From NCBI RefSeq assembly GCF_022348185.1, contig NZ_JAKRFD010000004.1, forward strand, positions 1-64,000: a DNA stretch of 64,000 nucleotides, read 5' to 3'. The translations under genes and the position numbers were made by a program. The stretch is from Epibacterium sp. Ofav1-8 (lineage in GTDB: Bacteria; Pseudomonadota; Alphaproteobacteria; Rhodobacterales; Rhodobacteraceae). Shown here piece after piece: positions 8,822 through 15,461 of this stretch. Positions within the stretch are counted from its first letter, which is position 1; the number at the start of each line of letters is the position of its first letter. Under the pieces are notes generated by a model. It was given only the letters and a program-made list of their open reading frames with translations, was not told the DNA's origin and ran no database searches.

Positions 8822-9775
8822 CTATGGCCAGCCATCGACCCAAATGTGCTGAGGGGGGATGGTCGCATTGGCAATCATATCTGGCTGAATGATAACTTGA
8901 CCGTCACAAATCATAACGGCTGGTCCCACGCACCGATGCTGAAAACGTGGGGCAATTTCGTCACCCAAAGACATCAGCTTCTTGGATATTTTTTCGGCAG
9001 ACATGCTTGGAGGGTGTAGTTTCTGCGCTGAGGGCAGCAGCACAATGTGATCGTAGATTACAGCAATCGGAAAATAATCTTCATCAAATCTCATAAGCCC
9101 GATGCTCGGCTCTCTGATTTCTCGAGCTGGGATTTCAATGAGAAAGTTCCAATCCATAATGTTTTTGCCTGGGTCCAGAATCTGCCTTCTGACAGTGTTC
9201 AAGCTTGACTGAAGGATAAAGGAATACCCGAAATTCTTGAACCAAAGACCATACGCGGCAGTGAGATAGCCCACCCGCAAAGATTCCTCGTTAGAAAAGA
9301 CTGGCATCGAAAATTCAATCTTGATTTCCGAGGGTTTTGGTTCGCTCCAGTGCGCATCGAAATCTACTGGGTTGGAACGTTCTCGGTCCGAGTAAAATTC
9401 AAACGCTCCATTCTCACCGAGACGCATTGAGCCATTCAATTTGCGGCCGTTGGCACTAATCCTAGCCTTCTGTTTTTTCGGGTCTATCGGAAATGGCGTG
9501 CCTCCCTCGTTTAGCTCAATCCACTCGACGAGCCATTTTGTCTGCTTGTGCCCGAATGTGCTGTTGCACCTTTTGCACAGAAAGGTCGTTTGTTTTCCGC
9601 CGACTGAATCCGGTATTATGTGCTCTTCGTTGATCGCATTGTCTGCGTCGGAGCTTCCAAAGTTGCCAACCGGCAGGTCTCGAAGACATACCGGACATCT
9701 AAACAAACCCAAGAGTTTGGCGTCGAAGCGCGCAAGTTCCTGGGATACCTCGTATAAGAATGTGTTTTTTTGCAT
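8822..9775 (-). CDS. HNH endonuclease-domain protein (prophage cargo)
   Basis: The product is 317 aa. An N-terminal zinc/HNH module is clear: CPVC near residue 27, NEEHIIPDSVGGK near residues 49-61, and CKRCNSTFG near residues 67-75. The remaining 240 residues are mixed alpha/beta with no motif I recognise. This is a free-standing HNH protein unlike the small packaging HNH at 5961-6323. It is AT-rich and sits between two direct repeats in a cargo zone, so a role in competition with other phages or plasmids is possible but is inference. No strong ribosome site is visible before the ATG. Confidence 0.85.
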   Translation of the reverse strand: MQKNTFLYEVSQELARFDAKLLGLFRCPVCLRDLPVGNFGSSDADNAINEEHIIPDSVGGKQTTFLCKRCNSTFGHKQTKWLVEWIELNEGGTPFPIDPKKQKARISANGRKLNGSMRLGENGAFEFYSDRERSNPVDFDAHWSEPKPSEIKIEFSMPVFSNEESLRVGYLTAAYGLWFKNFGYSFILQSSLNTVRRQILDPGKNIMDWNFLIEIPAREIREPSIGLMRFDEDYFPIAVIYDHIVLLPSAQKLHPPSMSAEKISKKLMSLGDEIAPRFQHRCVGPAVMICDGQVIIQPDMIANATIPPQHIWVDGWP

Positions 9776-9870
9776 GAAAGTAGCCCATAGGGTTAGAAAA
9801 CAATGTTGAGCTCATCGCCGCATAGGTGGAAAGCCCACCATGTTGTGTTGTTTGAAGCAAGGACTTTGCA

Positions 9871-10019
9871 ACTCCGCTTCCTGCGCTTCGCTGACATCTG
9901 AGCTGAGCGCAGCATCTGCTAGGGCCGCCACCGTCTGCTGAATGGCGGCTTTCGGGAAAGCTCTCGCGCTCGCAGCAGCCCCTTCGCTGCGCCTTGCATG
10001 AATGTCGTGGTTGGGCTGA
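9871..10019 (+). repeat. Direct repeat, copy 2, upstream of the HNH cargo gene
   Basis: The partner of 8661-8819. It ends 12 bp before the stop of the leftward gene at 10032-10763, just as copy 1 ends beside the HNH gene stop. The left end (CTTTGCAA then TCCGCTTCCTGCGC) recurs in inverted orientation at 6438-6466. Such GC-rich intergenic repeats are, as far as I recall, common in roseobacter genomes. Confidence 0.65.
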
Positions 10020-10031
10020 TTTCAGCCCTCA

Positions 10032-10763
10032 TCAAACCATCCGCCCCAACGCCTCTGCCAAAGCCTGCCGCAGCACGCCTGACGTCTGCCCCCGGACACT
10101 CCACCCATGCGCCCGCAGCACCGCGCTGATCGGCTTGTCCTCCAGGCACACCATATCCACCAGTCGCTGATCCGTGATGTTCACGCGCGAACCGCGTTTG
10201 GACGGGCGGATCTTGCGTACGGCGATTGCGGTACCCGTGCCGATGCGCCTTTGGATGCGCTCGATTTCTTCGCGATCCCGCAGCACCGCATCGATGAAGC
10301 TGCCACTGCCACCACCGCCGCCGCTGCGGATGGCCTCAACAGAGGAGCAGCGCACTCCGGCGCAGGCGTGGCGTTCGACCAGATCCCGATAATTCCGCCC
10401 TGCGGCCACCTGCGCGCGGGTGAAGGGCGCGGGCTTGCCATTGCTGATCGCCTTGGCCGTCATCACGTCGAATACATCCGCCCGCTGCATGGCCGACCGA
10501 CCACGGTAGCCAGAGGGGCAGGCTTTCCAGTCGTTCTCACCATCGGGAAAAAGGCTCATCGGTTGGAACACGCGGATTGCTCCCCGGGCCGGCGCCTCGG
10601 GGATGGCATCGCCGCAGACCTCTGGCACATAGCCCTGCTCTTTCACCGCCTGGATGCGTTCCTCTTCCACCTGCAATCGCAGTTGGCGCGCCGCCATAAA
10701 CTTTGCCATCGGGGTCAGATCCGCCACGCCATCGGGCGCCACGATCACAACATGCTCGCTCAT
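10032..10763 (-). CDS. Conserved prophage protein, candidate late regulator
   Basis: The product is 243 aa. The middle reads FTRAQVAAGRNYRDLVERHA, then a glycine-rich SGGGGGSGSF linker and FIDAVLRDREEIERI, and the C-terminus carries a helix-turn-helix-like stretch ending in VLRQALAEALGRM after KPISAVLRAHGWS. I do not recognise an established function. It is the last gene of the leftward early operon, overlapping the preceding gene by 4 bp, which is where lambdoid phages put a late-gene activator or antiterminator; that role is inferred from position only. Confidence 0.75.
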   Translation of the reverse strand: MSEHVVIVAPDGVADLTPMAKFMAARQLRLQVEEERIQAVKEQGYVPEVCGDAIPEAPARGAIRVFQPMSLFPDGENDWKACPSGYRGRSAMQRADVFDVMTAKAISNGKPAPFTRAQVAAGRNYRDLVERHACAGVRCSSVEAIRSGGGGGSGSFIDAVLRDREEIERIQRRIGTGTAIAVRKIRPSKRGSRVNITDQRLVDMVCLEDKPISAVLRAHGWSVRGQTSGVLRQALAEALGRMV

Positions 10764-11344
10764 GCTGCTGCACCCCGCTGCGCCTGGCCTGCGATCTCAC
10801 GACATTGCTGCAGAGCCTCCGCCCGCCGCACCCGAAAGCGTGCATCCTCGGCCGACAGGCGATCCCCGCGCCCTGCCCGCATTTCGATATCCGCCATCCG
10901 GCGCACCGCCTCATCGGCCTCATTGCGGATCTGGGTGATGGTGTAGCGACCCGGCCATTCCCGCGCCCCACGCAGATAGCGCAGCAGCTCGGGCGCCCAG
11001 CCTCCGGTCAGCGCCTCCTGCCCCAGCGCATGCCCGAATACCTTGAGCATCAGCGGCGATGGCCCGCTCTCCGGCGGCTGGATCTCGCGCGCCTTGTTCA
11101 GGATCTTCAGCCCAATCGGAAACCGATCCTTGTCCTTGCCGCCCGGGTGCGCCTCAACCCAATCCCGCAGCACCGCGAGGCTCGCGGGTGTCATATACGC
11201 CAGCTTCTGGCGCAGCTCGCCCAACATCACCGCAAACTGAGCCTTGGTCAGCGTCGAGGGCCGCGCCAGCCCCAGCGCCTCCAGCGGCGTGATCAACGCC
11301 TCCTGCACCCGCGCCTCACCGGCGGCCTGTTCCTTTGCATCCAT
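10760..11344 (-). CDS. Hypothetical early phage protein
   Basis: The product is 194 aa, hydrophilic and largely helical, with no recognised motif. It begins 31 bp to the left of a perfect DnaA box and the candidate origin, and overlaps the next gene (10032-10763) in ATGA. Segments such as TKAQFAVMLGELRQKLAYMT and MLKVFGHALGQ are compact helices. A replication accessory role (for example loading a helicase) is possible from its place between the putative initiator and the late genes. Confidence 0.7.
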   Translation of the reverse strand: MDAKEQAAGEARVQEALITPLEALGLARPSTLTKAQFAVMLGELRQKLAYMTPASLAVLRDWVEAHPGGKDKDRFPIGLKILNKAREIQPPESGPSPLMLKVFGHALGQEALTGGWAPELLRYLRGAREWPGRYTITQIRNEADEAVRRMADIEMRAGRGDRLSAEDARFRVRRAEALQQCREIAGQAQRGAAA

Positions 11345-11374
11345 CTCTGCACCTCATTTCTCAGCTAATCCGAG

Positions 11375-11528
11375 TTATCCACAGCCACCGACGCCAATGT
11401 GTCCGGCGACTGTCCTTCTGTTTTGTTATGTCTCTGTCTCTATCCCTGTCGTGCAGGACAGTCTGAGACTGTCCGAGACTGTCTTGAACTGTCCGCCGGA
11501 CAGTCTTGGACAATGTCAGGACAATGTT
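11375..11528. other. Candidate prophage replication origin: DnaA box plus GACWGTC array
   Basis: A perfect DnaA box TTATCCACA lies at 11375-11383. The palindromic 7-mer GACTGTC or GACAGTC occurs at 11408, 11457, 11467, 11477 and 11499, with the variants AACTGTC at 11487, GACAATGTC at 11509 and GACAATGTT at 11520, giving a period of 10-12 bp between 11457 and 11528. A pyrimidine- and T-rich stretch (11415-11448) between the DnaA box and the array could be the unwinding element. The array runs into the 3' end of the initiator-like gene. Confidence 0.6.
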
Positions 11529-12166
11529 CGGTGAGTTCCGGAGCGCGCCTGCCCGAGGTCAAACATATGTGTCGACCAGGACTGCATCGCGCGTTCGATC
11601 CAGGTGGCGTTGCGGTATTCGCAGCCCTCCTGGACAAGCCATTCATCCATCCAGCGGATGGCGGCGTCATTCTTGGCGAGCTCCGCGTGATAGCCCGCCA
11701 CGGTGGAGCGCAAGCGCTGCAAGCGCTTGGCCGCATTGGCCGCCTCATGCTTGGCGCGGTTGTCCTCCTTGCGTGACAGCGCCTCCGTCAGCGTGCGCAA
11801 CACCATCGGGTGCATCAGCCGCACCTCGCCGCTCTCGCAGATGCACGGCGTCCATTTGTGCAGCGGCCCATAGTCCAGCTTGCACAACGCCCGAAAGTGC
11901 CCGGGATCGACCAGCAACAGCTTGGCCAGCGTCTCCAGATCCTGCGGCACCGTGCCGACCGGCGTCTGGTCGTAAGAGACATTGATCAGATCGAAATAGA
12001 GCGCTCGACACTCCGGCGTGCCCTTGAGGCGCATGTCCGAATTGAGCCAGCGCCGCCGTTCCCAGGCCATGAAGTAATGGCTGTCGAGCCGGTCCTCTGC
12101 CCCCAGCGGATATTCCGGCAGATCATCGGTCGAGATCGGCTGCAAACCTGCTGCATTCAACATCAC
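11516..12166 (-). CDS. Replication initiator-like phage protein
   Basis: The product is 216 aa. The N-terminal half contains a winged-helix-like block, CRALYFDLINVSYDQTP then VPQDLETLAKLLLVDPGHF, similar in pattern to DUF1376-type phage replication proteins. The C-terminal half is charged and helical (ALSRKEDNRAKHEAANAAKR). The gene overlaps 12163-12429 by 4 bp, and its last codons lie within the GACWGTC array, a layout seen where an initiator binds repeats at the end of its own gene. Function is inferred from fold pattern and position. Confidence 0.65.
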   Translation of the reverse strand: MMLNAAGLQPISTDDLPEYPLGAEDRLDSHYFMAWERRRWLNSDMRLKGTPECRALYFDLINVSYDQTPVGTVPQDLETLAKLLLVDPGHFRALCKLDYGPLHKWTPCICESGEVRLMHPMVLRTLTEALSRKEDNRAKHEAANAAKRLQRLRSTVAGYHAELAKNDAAIRWMDEWLVQEGCEYRNATWIERAMQSWSTHMFDLGQARSGTHRTLS

Positions 12167-12429
12167 GCGGCCTCCCCGAACAGAGCGGACAGCTCACCAT
12201 CCAGCGCCTCGATCATCCGCGGGCCACTCTCTGCCGCGGATCTCTGCGCCATCTTGCGATAGGCCCCGGCCCAGCCGCGATGGCGGCAGATCTGGGTGCA
12301 GGTGCGCATCGAAGCGCCGGTAAACTCCGCCATATCTTGCAGGGTGCATTCGCCGGCACTGTCCTGGATCAGCCACCAGATCTGATAGGCGATCCGCTCG
12401 ATCCGGGGTGAGGAATTCTGTGCCATCAT
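12163..12429 (-). CDS. Small phage protein with helix-turn-helix pattern
   Basis: The product is 88 aa starting MMAQNSSPRIERIA. TLQDMAEFTGASMRTCTQIC looks like a helix-turn-helix in which the second helix is MRTCTQICRHRGW. Start at ATG 12429 overlaps the previous gene's stop in ATGA; an ATG at 12426 is also possible. It ends with a 4-bp overlap onto the initiator-like gene. The role is unknown; a DNA-binding early protein is likely. Confidence 0.65.
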   Translation of the reverse strand: MMAQNSSPRIERIAYQIWWLIQDSAGECTLQDMAEFTGASMRTCTQICRHRGWAGAYRKMAQRSAAESGPRMIEALDGELSALFGEAA

Positions 12430-12749
12430 GCGGCCCTCGCCAATTGATCCTGAAAGAACGCCGCCGCGCCGGGATCGGTGAGGATCATCAGCAAGGCGGT
12501 ATGGCTGGCGGGCGCGGTCACGGCGCCCCACCAGTTGAGCGCGGTCTGAAACGACACATCGCAAAACAGCGCCACTTCGCGCGGGCTGTGAAACCGCGCG
12601 TGGAAATAGGCCGACCAAAGGTCAGGCGCGCTCACCTTCAGCGCATGAGGGTCCAACTGATTTGACCAAGACGCTTGGTCAGCTGACGTGCCAGGCTGGT
12701 CGCATGGCACATCATTGTTCACGATCAGGGTTAGACGCGGGCGGCTCAT
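12426..12749 (-). CDS. Hypothetical early phage protein
   Basis: The product is 107 aa. The C-terminal half includes FHSPREVALFCDVSFQTALN then WWGAV, which resembles a helix-turn-helix with a recognition helix around SFQTALNWW. It overlaps both neighbours by 4 bp (12746-12749 and 12426-12429), so it is translated as part of the leftward early operon. No family name is offered. Confidence 0.6.
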   Translation of the reverse strand: MSRPRLTLIVNNDVPCDQPGTSADQASWSNQLDPHALKVSAPDLWSAYFHARFHSPREVALFCDVSFQTALNWWGAVTAPASHTALLMILTDPGAAAFFQDQLARAA

Positions 12750-12961
12750 GCGGCAGCCCTTTTCCGCTCGGATTCAGGTGGCGGGTTTTCAGCGATATAG
12801 GCTCTAACCTTGTCAAGCGTCCGCTGTGTCGGGCTGCTTTCGCCGCGAACCCAACGTTTCCAGGTAGCACCACCTCCGGCGCCGGCCTTCTGAATGACCG
12901 TTGCGGGTTTGATGCCAAAGCAGGAGGCATAAAACCTAACATCTTTCATAAACTGTTCCAT
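12746..12961 (-). CDS. Cro-like XRE-type regulator, first gene of the leftward early operon
   Basis: The product is 71 aa. KPATVIQKAGAGGGATWKRW fits the helix-turn-helix of small Cro/CI proteins, and ESSPTQRTLDKVRAYIAENP is the usual following helix. It is divergent from the CI-like gene at 13044 with 82 bp between them, the standard genetic-switch layout. Two starts are possible: ATG 12961, with no ribosome site, or ATG 12949 with GGAA 7-10 nt upstream; the latter would give 67 aa. Confidence 0.75.
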   Translation of the reverse strand: MEQFMKDVRFYASCFGIKPATVIQKAGAGGGATWKRWVRGESSPTQRTLDKVRAYIAENPPPESERKRAAA

Positions 12962-12970
12962 GACGCGATC

Positions 12971-13044
12971 TAGTATTAAAACCCTACATCATGTCAAGCT
13001 TTAACCCGAGTGCAAAACCTGCCTTGCTTGGTATTTTTACACTA
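12971..13044. promoter_or_regulatory. Genetic-switch control region with two operator copies
   Basis: Operator O1 TAGTATTAAAACCCTA is at 12971-12986 and O2 TGGTATTTTTACACTA at 13029-13044. A leftward -35 TTGACA lies at 12997-12992 with a weak -10 TACTAG near 12975-12970, so O1 covers the spacer and -10 of the Cro promoter. O2 ends on the first base of the CI-like start codon. Both match the two sites near 14559-14604. Confidence 0.65.
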
Positions 13045-13406
13045 TGAACGAACCTGACATCATAGAGCCATTCCTCCAACGCCTTAGCGAGCGGATCGAG
13101 AGCGACCCGAACCTAACGGTGTCTGGACTTGCCGTTAAGGCAGGCTTGAACAATGCTGCGATCCGACAATGGCTATCAGGAACCAATAAGAGTCCCACAA
13201 TTGCATCCGCAAGGAAAGTCTGCGCCGCCCTTGGGACGACGCTAGAGGAGTTCATGAGCGAGGCAAGAACCCCCGAAGAAAAAGAGATCGTACGCCTAGC
13301 AAATCAGTTACCCGATCACCTCCTGAAAGAGCTTTTAGGTTACGGACGAGGTCTCGCTGCCGCTGCTCGTCGCCCTCATCCAGAAGACAGCGCAGATGAT
13401 GAATGA
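13044..13406 (+). CDS. CI-like XRE-family phage repressor (short form)
   Basis: The product is 120 aa. The XRE helix-turn-helix spans about residues 20-65: LTVSGLAVKAGLNNAAIRQW, then LSGTNKSPTIASARKVCAAL. There is no S24 peptidase domain, so RecA-triggered self-cleavage of the lambda type is not expected and induction must work otherwise. No in-frame start exists between the upstream stop at 13002 and ATG 13044, and no ribosome site precedes that ATG, so the mRNA may be leaderless as for lambda cI. The protein is the likely reader of the four TRGTATT operators. Confidence 0.85.
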   Translation: MNEPDIIEPFLQRLSERIESDPNLTVSGLAVKAGLNNAAIRQWLSGTNKSPTIASARKVCAALGTTLEEFMSEARTPEEKEIVRLANQLPDHLLKELLGYGRGLAAAARRPHPEDSADDE

Positions 13407-13565
13407 TTTCCTGATCGGTCAATTTCAACAGTCCTAAATTCACACTCCCAAACTTTAAATTAACTCAACCAGTTGGAGAGCAGAAAGGTCGCAAGGAATG
13501 GTTTCGATAAGAGATCTCGCACTTAATGCCCCCAATCAATATACACCACGGAGCGCACGCCATTC

Positions 13566-14372
13566 ATGGAAACACGGGAAAACGCATGCTACCAGTCAGC
13601 CCAAACAATCGAGAAGCTAGTAGAGCACCCCGACACAACCAAACTTTCCAGAGCGCTTGACGCAGAGTATCCGGAAGTAGGTCACTCAGAGGCGCGTCTC
13701 AGAATTCTGTCTACATTTGATGATGCAATCGCCGAGGCTTCTCTCATTCCCAGCCTCCCGGAACAGCATGTTGCATCTCTAATTTCCGAGATTCGGAATA
13801 TACAATACAAGATACTAATGGCGCTCGCGCAAGACACTGTGCAAGGGTTCAAGTCCCACGCCAGGCACTCCGCCTCCGTCGCTACACTAAACCTTGTTGG
13901 GCATACGCTTGCCGCCAGTAAGGTCGCGCGCCACGAAGTTTTTGACAGAAACACCTTCCTTGACGAAGCGCAATCAATGCTCTCAGACACTAGAGCGGCA
14001 CCAATTAACCCTATGCAAAAAGCCGTTCTTGAACTGAAACTAAAGTCCATCATTCGCATCATGCATGAATGCGAAGGGGCTACGGACGATCAGATACGCA
14101 GGCGTTTAAAAAATATATTCGCGGACATCCAAGCTGAATTCGAGGAAATTGACGATGAACAAAAGGAATTCATCGAGAAGTTCAGGGACTGGGTTTCCAA
14201 ATCCATGAAGTCGAGCGCCTTCACACTCGGCCTGACTGCCGATACCCTTAGCGTCTTGAGCATCGCAGGACCGGTCGCGGCCGCTGCCATGCTAGCCTCT
14301 GCAGAAAGCCCCCTCATGATCGAAGGCCCCTCCGCCGACGCACCAGCCGAGACCATCCAAACCCCTGAATAA
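13566..14372 (+). CDS. Unknown protein in the lysogeny transcript
   Basis: The product is 268 aa, mostly helical and acidic, with a long charged helix (QIRRRLKNIFADIQAEFEEI) near residues 177-196. A single hydrophobic segment, AFTLGLTADTLSVLSIAGPV followed by AAAAMLAS, lies near residues 220-247 and could be a membrane anchor or pore-like helix. No family is recognised. It follows the repressor by 159 bp in the same direction, a place where phages keep genes active in the lysogen, such as superinfection exclusion. That role is inference. Confidence 0.75.
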   Translation: METRENACYQSAQTIEKLVEHPDTTKLSRALDAEYPEVGHSEARLRILSTFDDAIAEASLIPSLPEQHVASLISEIRNIQYKILMALAQDTVQGFKSHARHSASVATLNLVGHTLAASKVARHEVFDRNTFLDEAQSMLSDTRAAPINPMQKAVLELKLKSIIRIMHECEGATDDQIRRRLKNIFADIQAEFEEIDDEQKEFIEKFRDWVSKSMKSSAFTLGLTADTLSVLSIAGPVAAAAMLASAESPLMIEGPSADAPAETIQTPE

Positions 14373-14475
14373 GCCCAAACATAAAGATCAATCCACCGAG
14401 CTGGCTGCTTCCAATTGCCCAAAGGGCCAAGAACAATGTGGCAGCCAGACACGCGCTGAGGGTCAAGCATCTCAC
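14314..14475 (-). CDS. Putative small two-helix membrane protein, overlapping and antisense
   Basis: A 53-codon frame starting at GTG 14475 has a strong ribosome site GGAGGGA (14487-14481) 5 nt away. The product has two hydrophobic segments (LTLSACLAATLFLALWAIG and LGGLIFMFGLIQGFGW) and a basic end RLVRRRRGLRS, which fits a small inner-membrane protein with cytoplasmic C-terminus. It overlaps the 3' end of the 13566-14372 gene by 59 bp on the other strand. It could be a toxin-like or exclusion peptide; it could also be chance. Confidence 0.4.
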   Translation of the reverse strand: MRCLTLSACLAATLFLALWAIGSSQLGGLIFMFGLIQGFGWSRLVRRRRGLRS

Positions 14476-14558
14476 TTCAATCCCTCCACCCAAGTGCAAC
14501 ACTTAGTTACCGCCCCCAAGCTACAAACCATCGACACCCCCATAAGTACCTCCGGGAG

Positions 14559-14610
14559 TAGTATTATTAAACTATCTCCGTATTGACTTAGTATTTTTAC
14601 CCTATATTCT
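14559..14610 (+). promoter_or_regulatory. Repressed rightward promoter with two operator copies
   Basis: TTGACT (14583-14588) and TATTCT (14605-14610) are separated by 16 bp, and operator O3 TAGTATTTTTACCCTA (14589-14604) fills that spacer exactly. O4 TAGTATTATTAAACTA lies at 14559-14574, 30 bp or about three helical turns upstream. GGAGGA (14628-14633) then precedes ATG 14638. Confidence 0.7.
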
Positions 14611-14637
14611 ATCCTACATCAACCGATGGAGGATTGA

Positions 14638-14919
14638 ATGCAAGACAGACTGGAAACCGTGCTGCGGAACGCGCAGCAGATCGCAGGCTCGCCCGAGGAA
14701 CACCTCGACAGCCCGCACCTTTTCACAACTGCCTGGGCAACGCTGAAGGCCGCACGCGGCCAGGGCTTTGACCCGGCGCGCCTGCGGGCTGCGCATCTGA
14801 TTGAGCGGCCGGCGCCGACGCCGGAACCGACCGAGCAGGTTCTCGACCGCGTCGGCCAGAAGGTCCGCCGTGTCATGGCAAATCGCCAAATCACCCCGAA
14901 TGGCCCCCATGCGGCGTAA
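14638..14919 (+). CDS. Hypothetical phage protein, first gene of the rightward operon
   Basis: The product is 93 aa. It has an N-terminal helical part and a proline-rich linker (RPAPTPEPTEQ near residues 57-67), then a basic helix DRVGQKVRRVMANRQ. No family is recognised. The start is well supported by GGAGGA 4 nt upstream and by the promoter at 14583-14610. It is followed after 17 bp by the next gene, and the operon appears to lead to the methyltransferase-like, excisionase and integrase genes. Confidence 0.65.
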   Translation: MQDRLETVLRNAQQIAGSPEEHLDSPHLFTTAWATLKAARGQGFDPARLRAAHLIERPAPTPEPTEQVLDRVGQKVRRVMANRQITPNGPHAA

Positions 14920-14936
14920 GGCGAGGCGCACCCGCA

Positions 14937-15461
14937 ATGACACACCCTATCTCTCCAGATTCCGCATCCATGGCGGACGCATCCCGAGGGCCCCGCCCCT
15001 CTGAGACCAATGAACACACGCGGCGCGTTGGAGGATTGCGCGCCGTCGACTGTCCCGAGGTTTCGCACCGCTCCCGCGGTGCGGATCAGGCGCGGGCGGA
15101 TCAATCCTCCAAGTTGCCCACCGCCCGCGCATCATCCACCGAGATCAACACCCTCGCGCTCTATGACGCGACGGAGGCGCTCAAGGCGACGCCGATGCAT
15201 CAGAGGTCCGAACATTTCTCAGACCTCGGCGGGCGCATCACTGCGCCCATGTCGGATGCATGGACCCACGACGAGGCGCTTTGGCAGGTCGATCTGATGG
15301 GCATTCAATGCGCCGGCACATCCCGCCAAAGCGCCCTGAGCCGCTGGATCAAGACCGCCTCCGCGCGCGTGCCCCGCCGCGCCAGCGATGGCCGTCCGGA
15401 TTGCCCCTACAACGGTCAACCTCCCGCGCCGACTTTGGTGCACGGTGGCCTCAATGGCTAA
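14937..15461 (+). CDS. Hypothetical phage protein
   Basis: The product is 174 aa. Residues 1-70 are low in structure (S, P, R, D) while residues 70-145 look like a real domain: EINTLALYDATEALKATPMH, then AWTHDEALWQVDLMGIQCAG and SRQSALSRWIKTA. The function is unknown. GAGG lies 11 nt before the ATG, but the true start could be further in, since the first part is poorly protein-like. The stop overlaps the start of the methyltransferase-like gene by 8 bp. Confidence 0.55.
   Translation: MTHPISPDSASMADASRGPRPSETNEHTRRVGGLRAVDCPEVSHRSRGADQARADQSSKLPTARASSTEINTLALYDATEALKATPMHQRSEHFSDLGGRITAPMSDAWTHDEALWQVDLMGIQCAGTSRQSALSRWIKTASARVPRRASDGRPDCPYNGQPPAPTLVHGGLNG

Noticed and set aside
11408-11528. 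CRISPR array
   Set aside because: The repeated unit is a 7-bp palindrome at 10-12-bp spacing with no spacers of 30 bp or more and no cas genes nearby.
13498-13617. 39-codon frame between the repressor and the 13566 gene
   Set aside because: The purine-rich AAGGA touches the ATG rather than lying at normal distance, and most of the frame overlaps the better-supported 13566-14372 gene.
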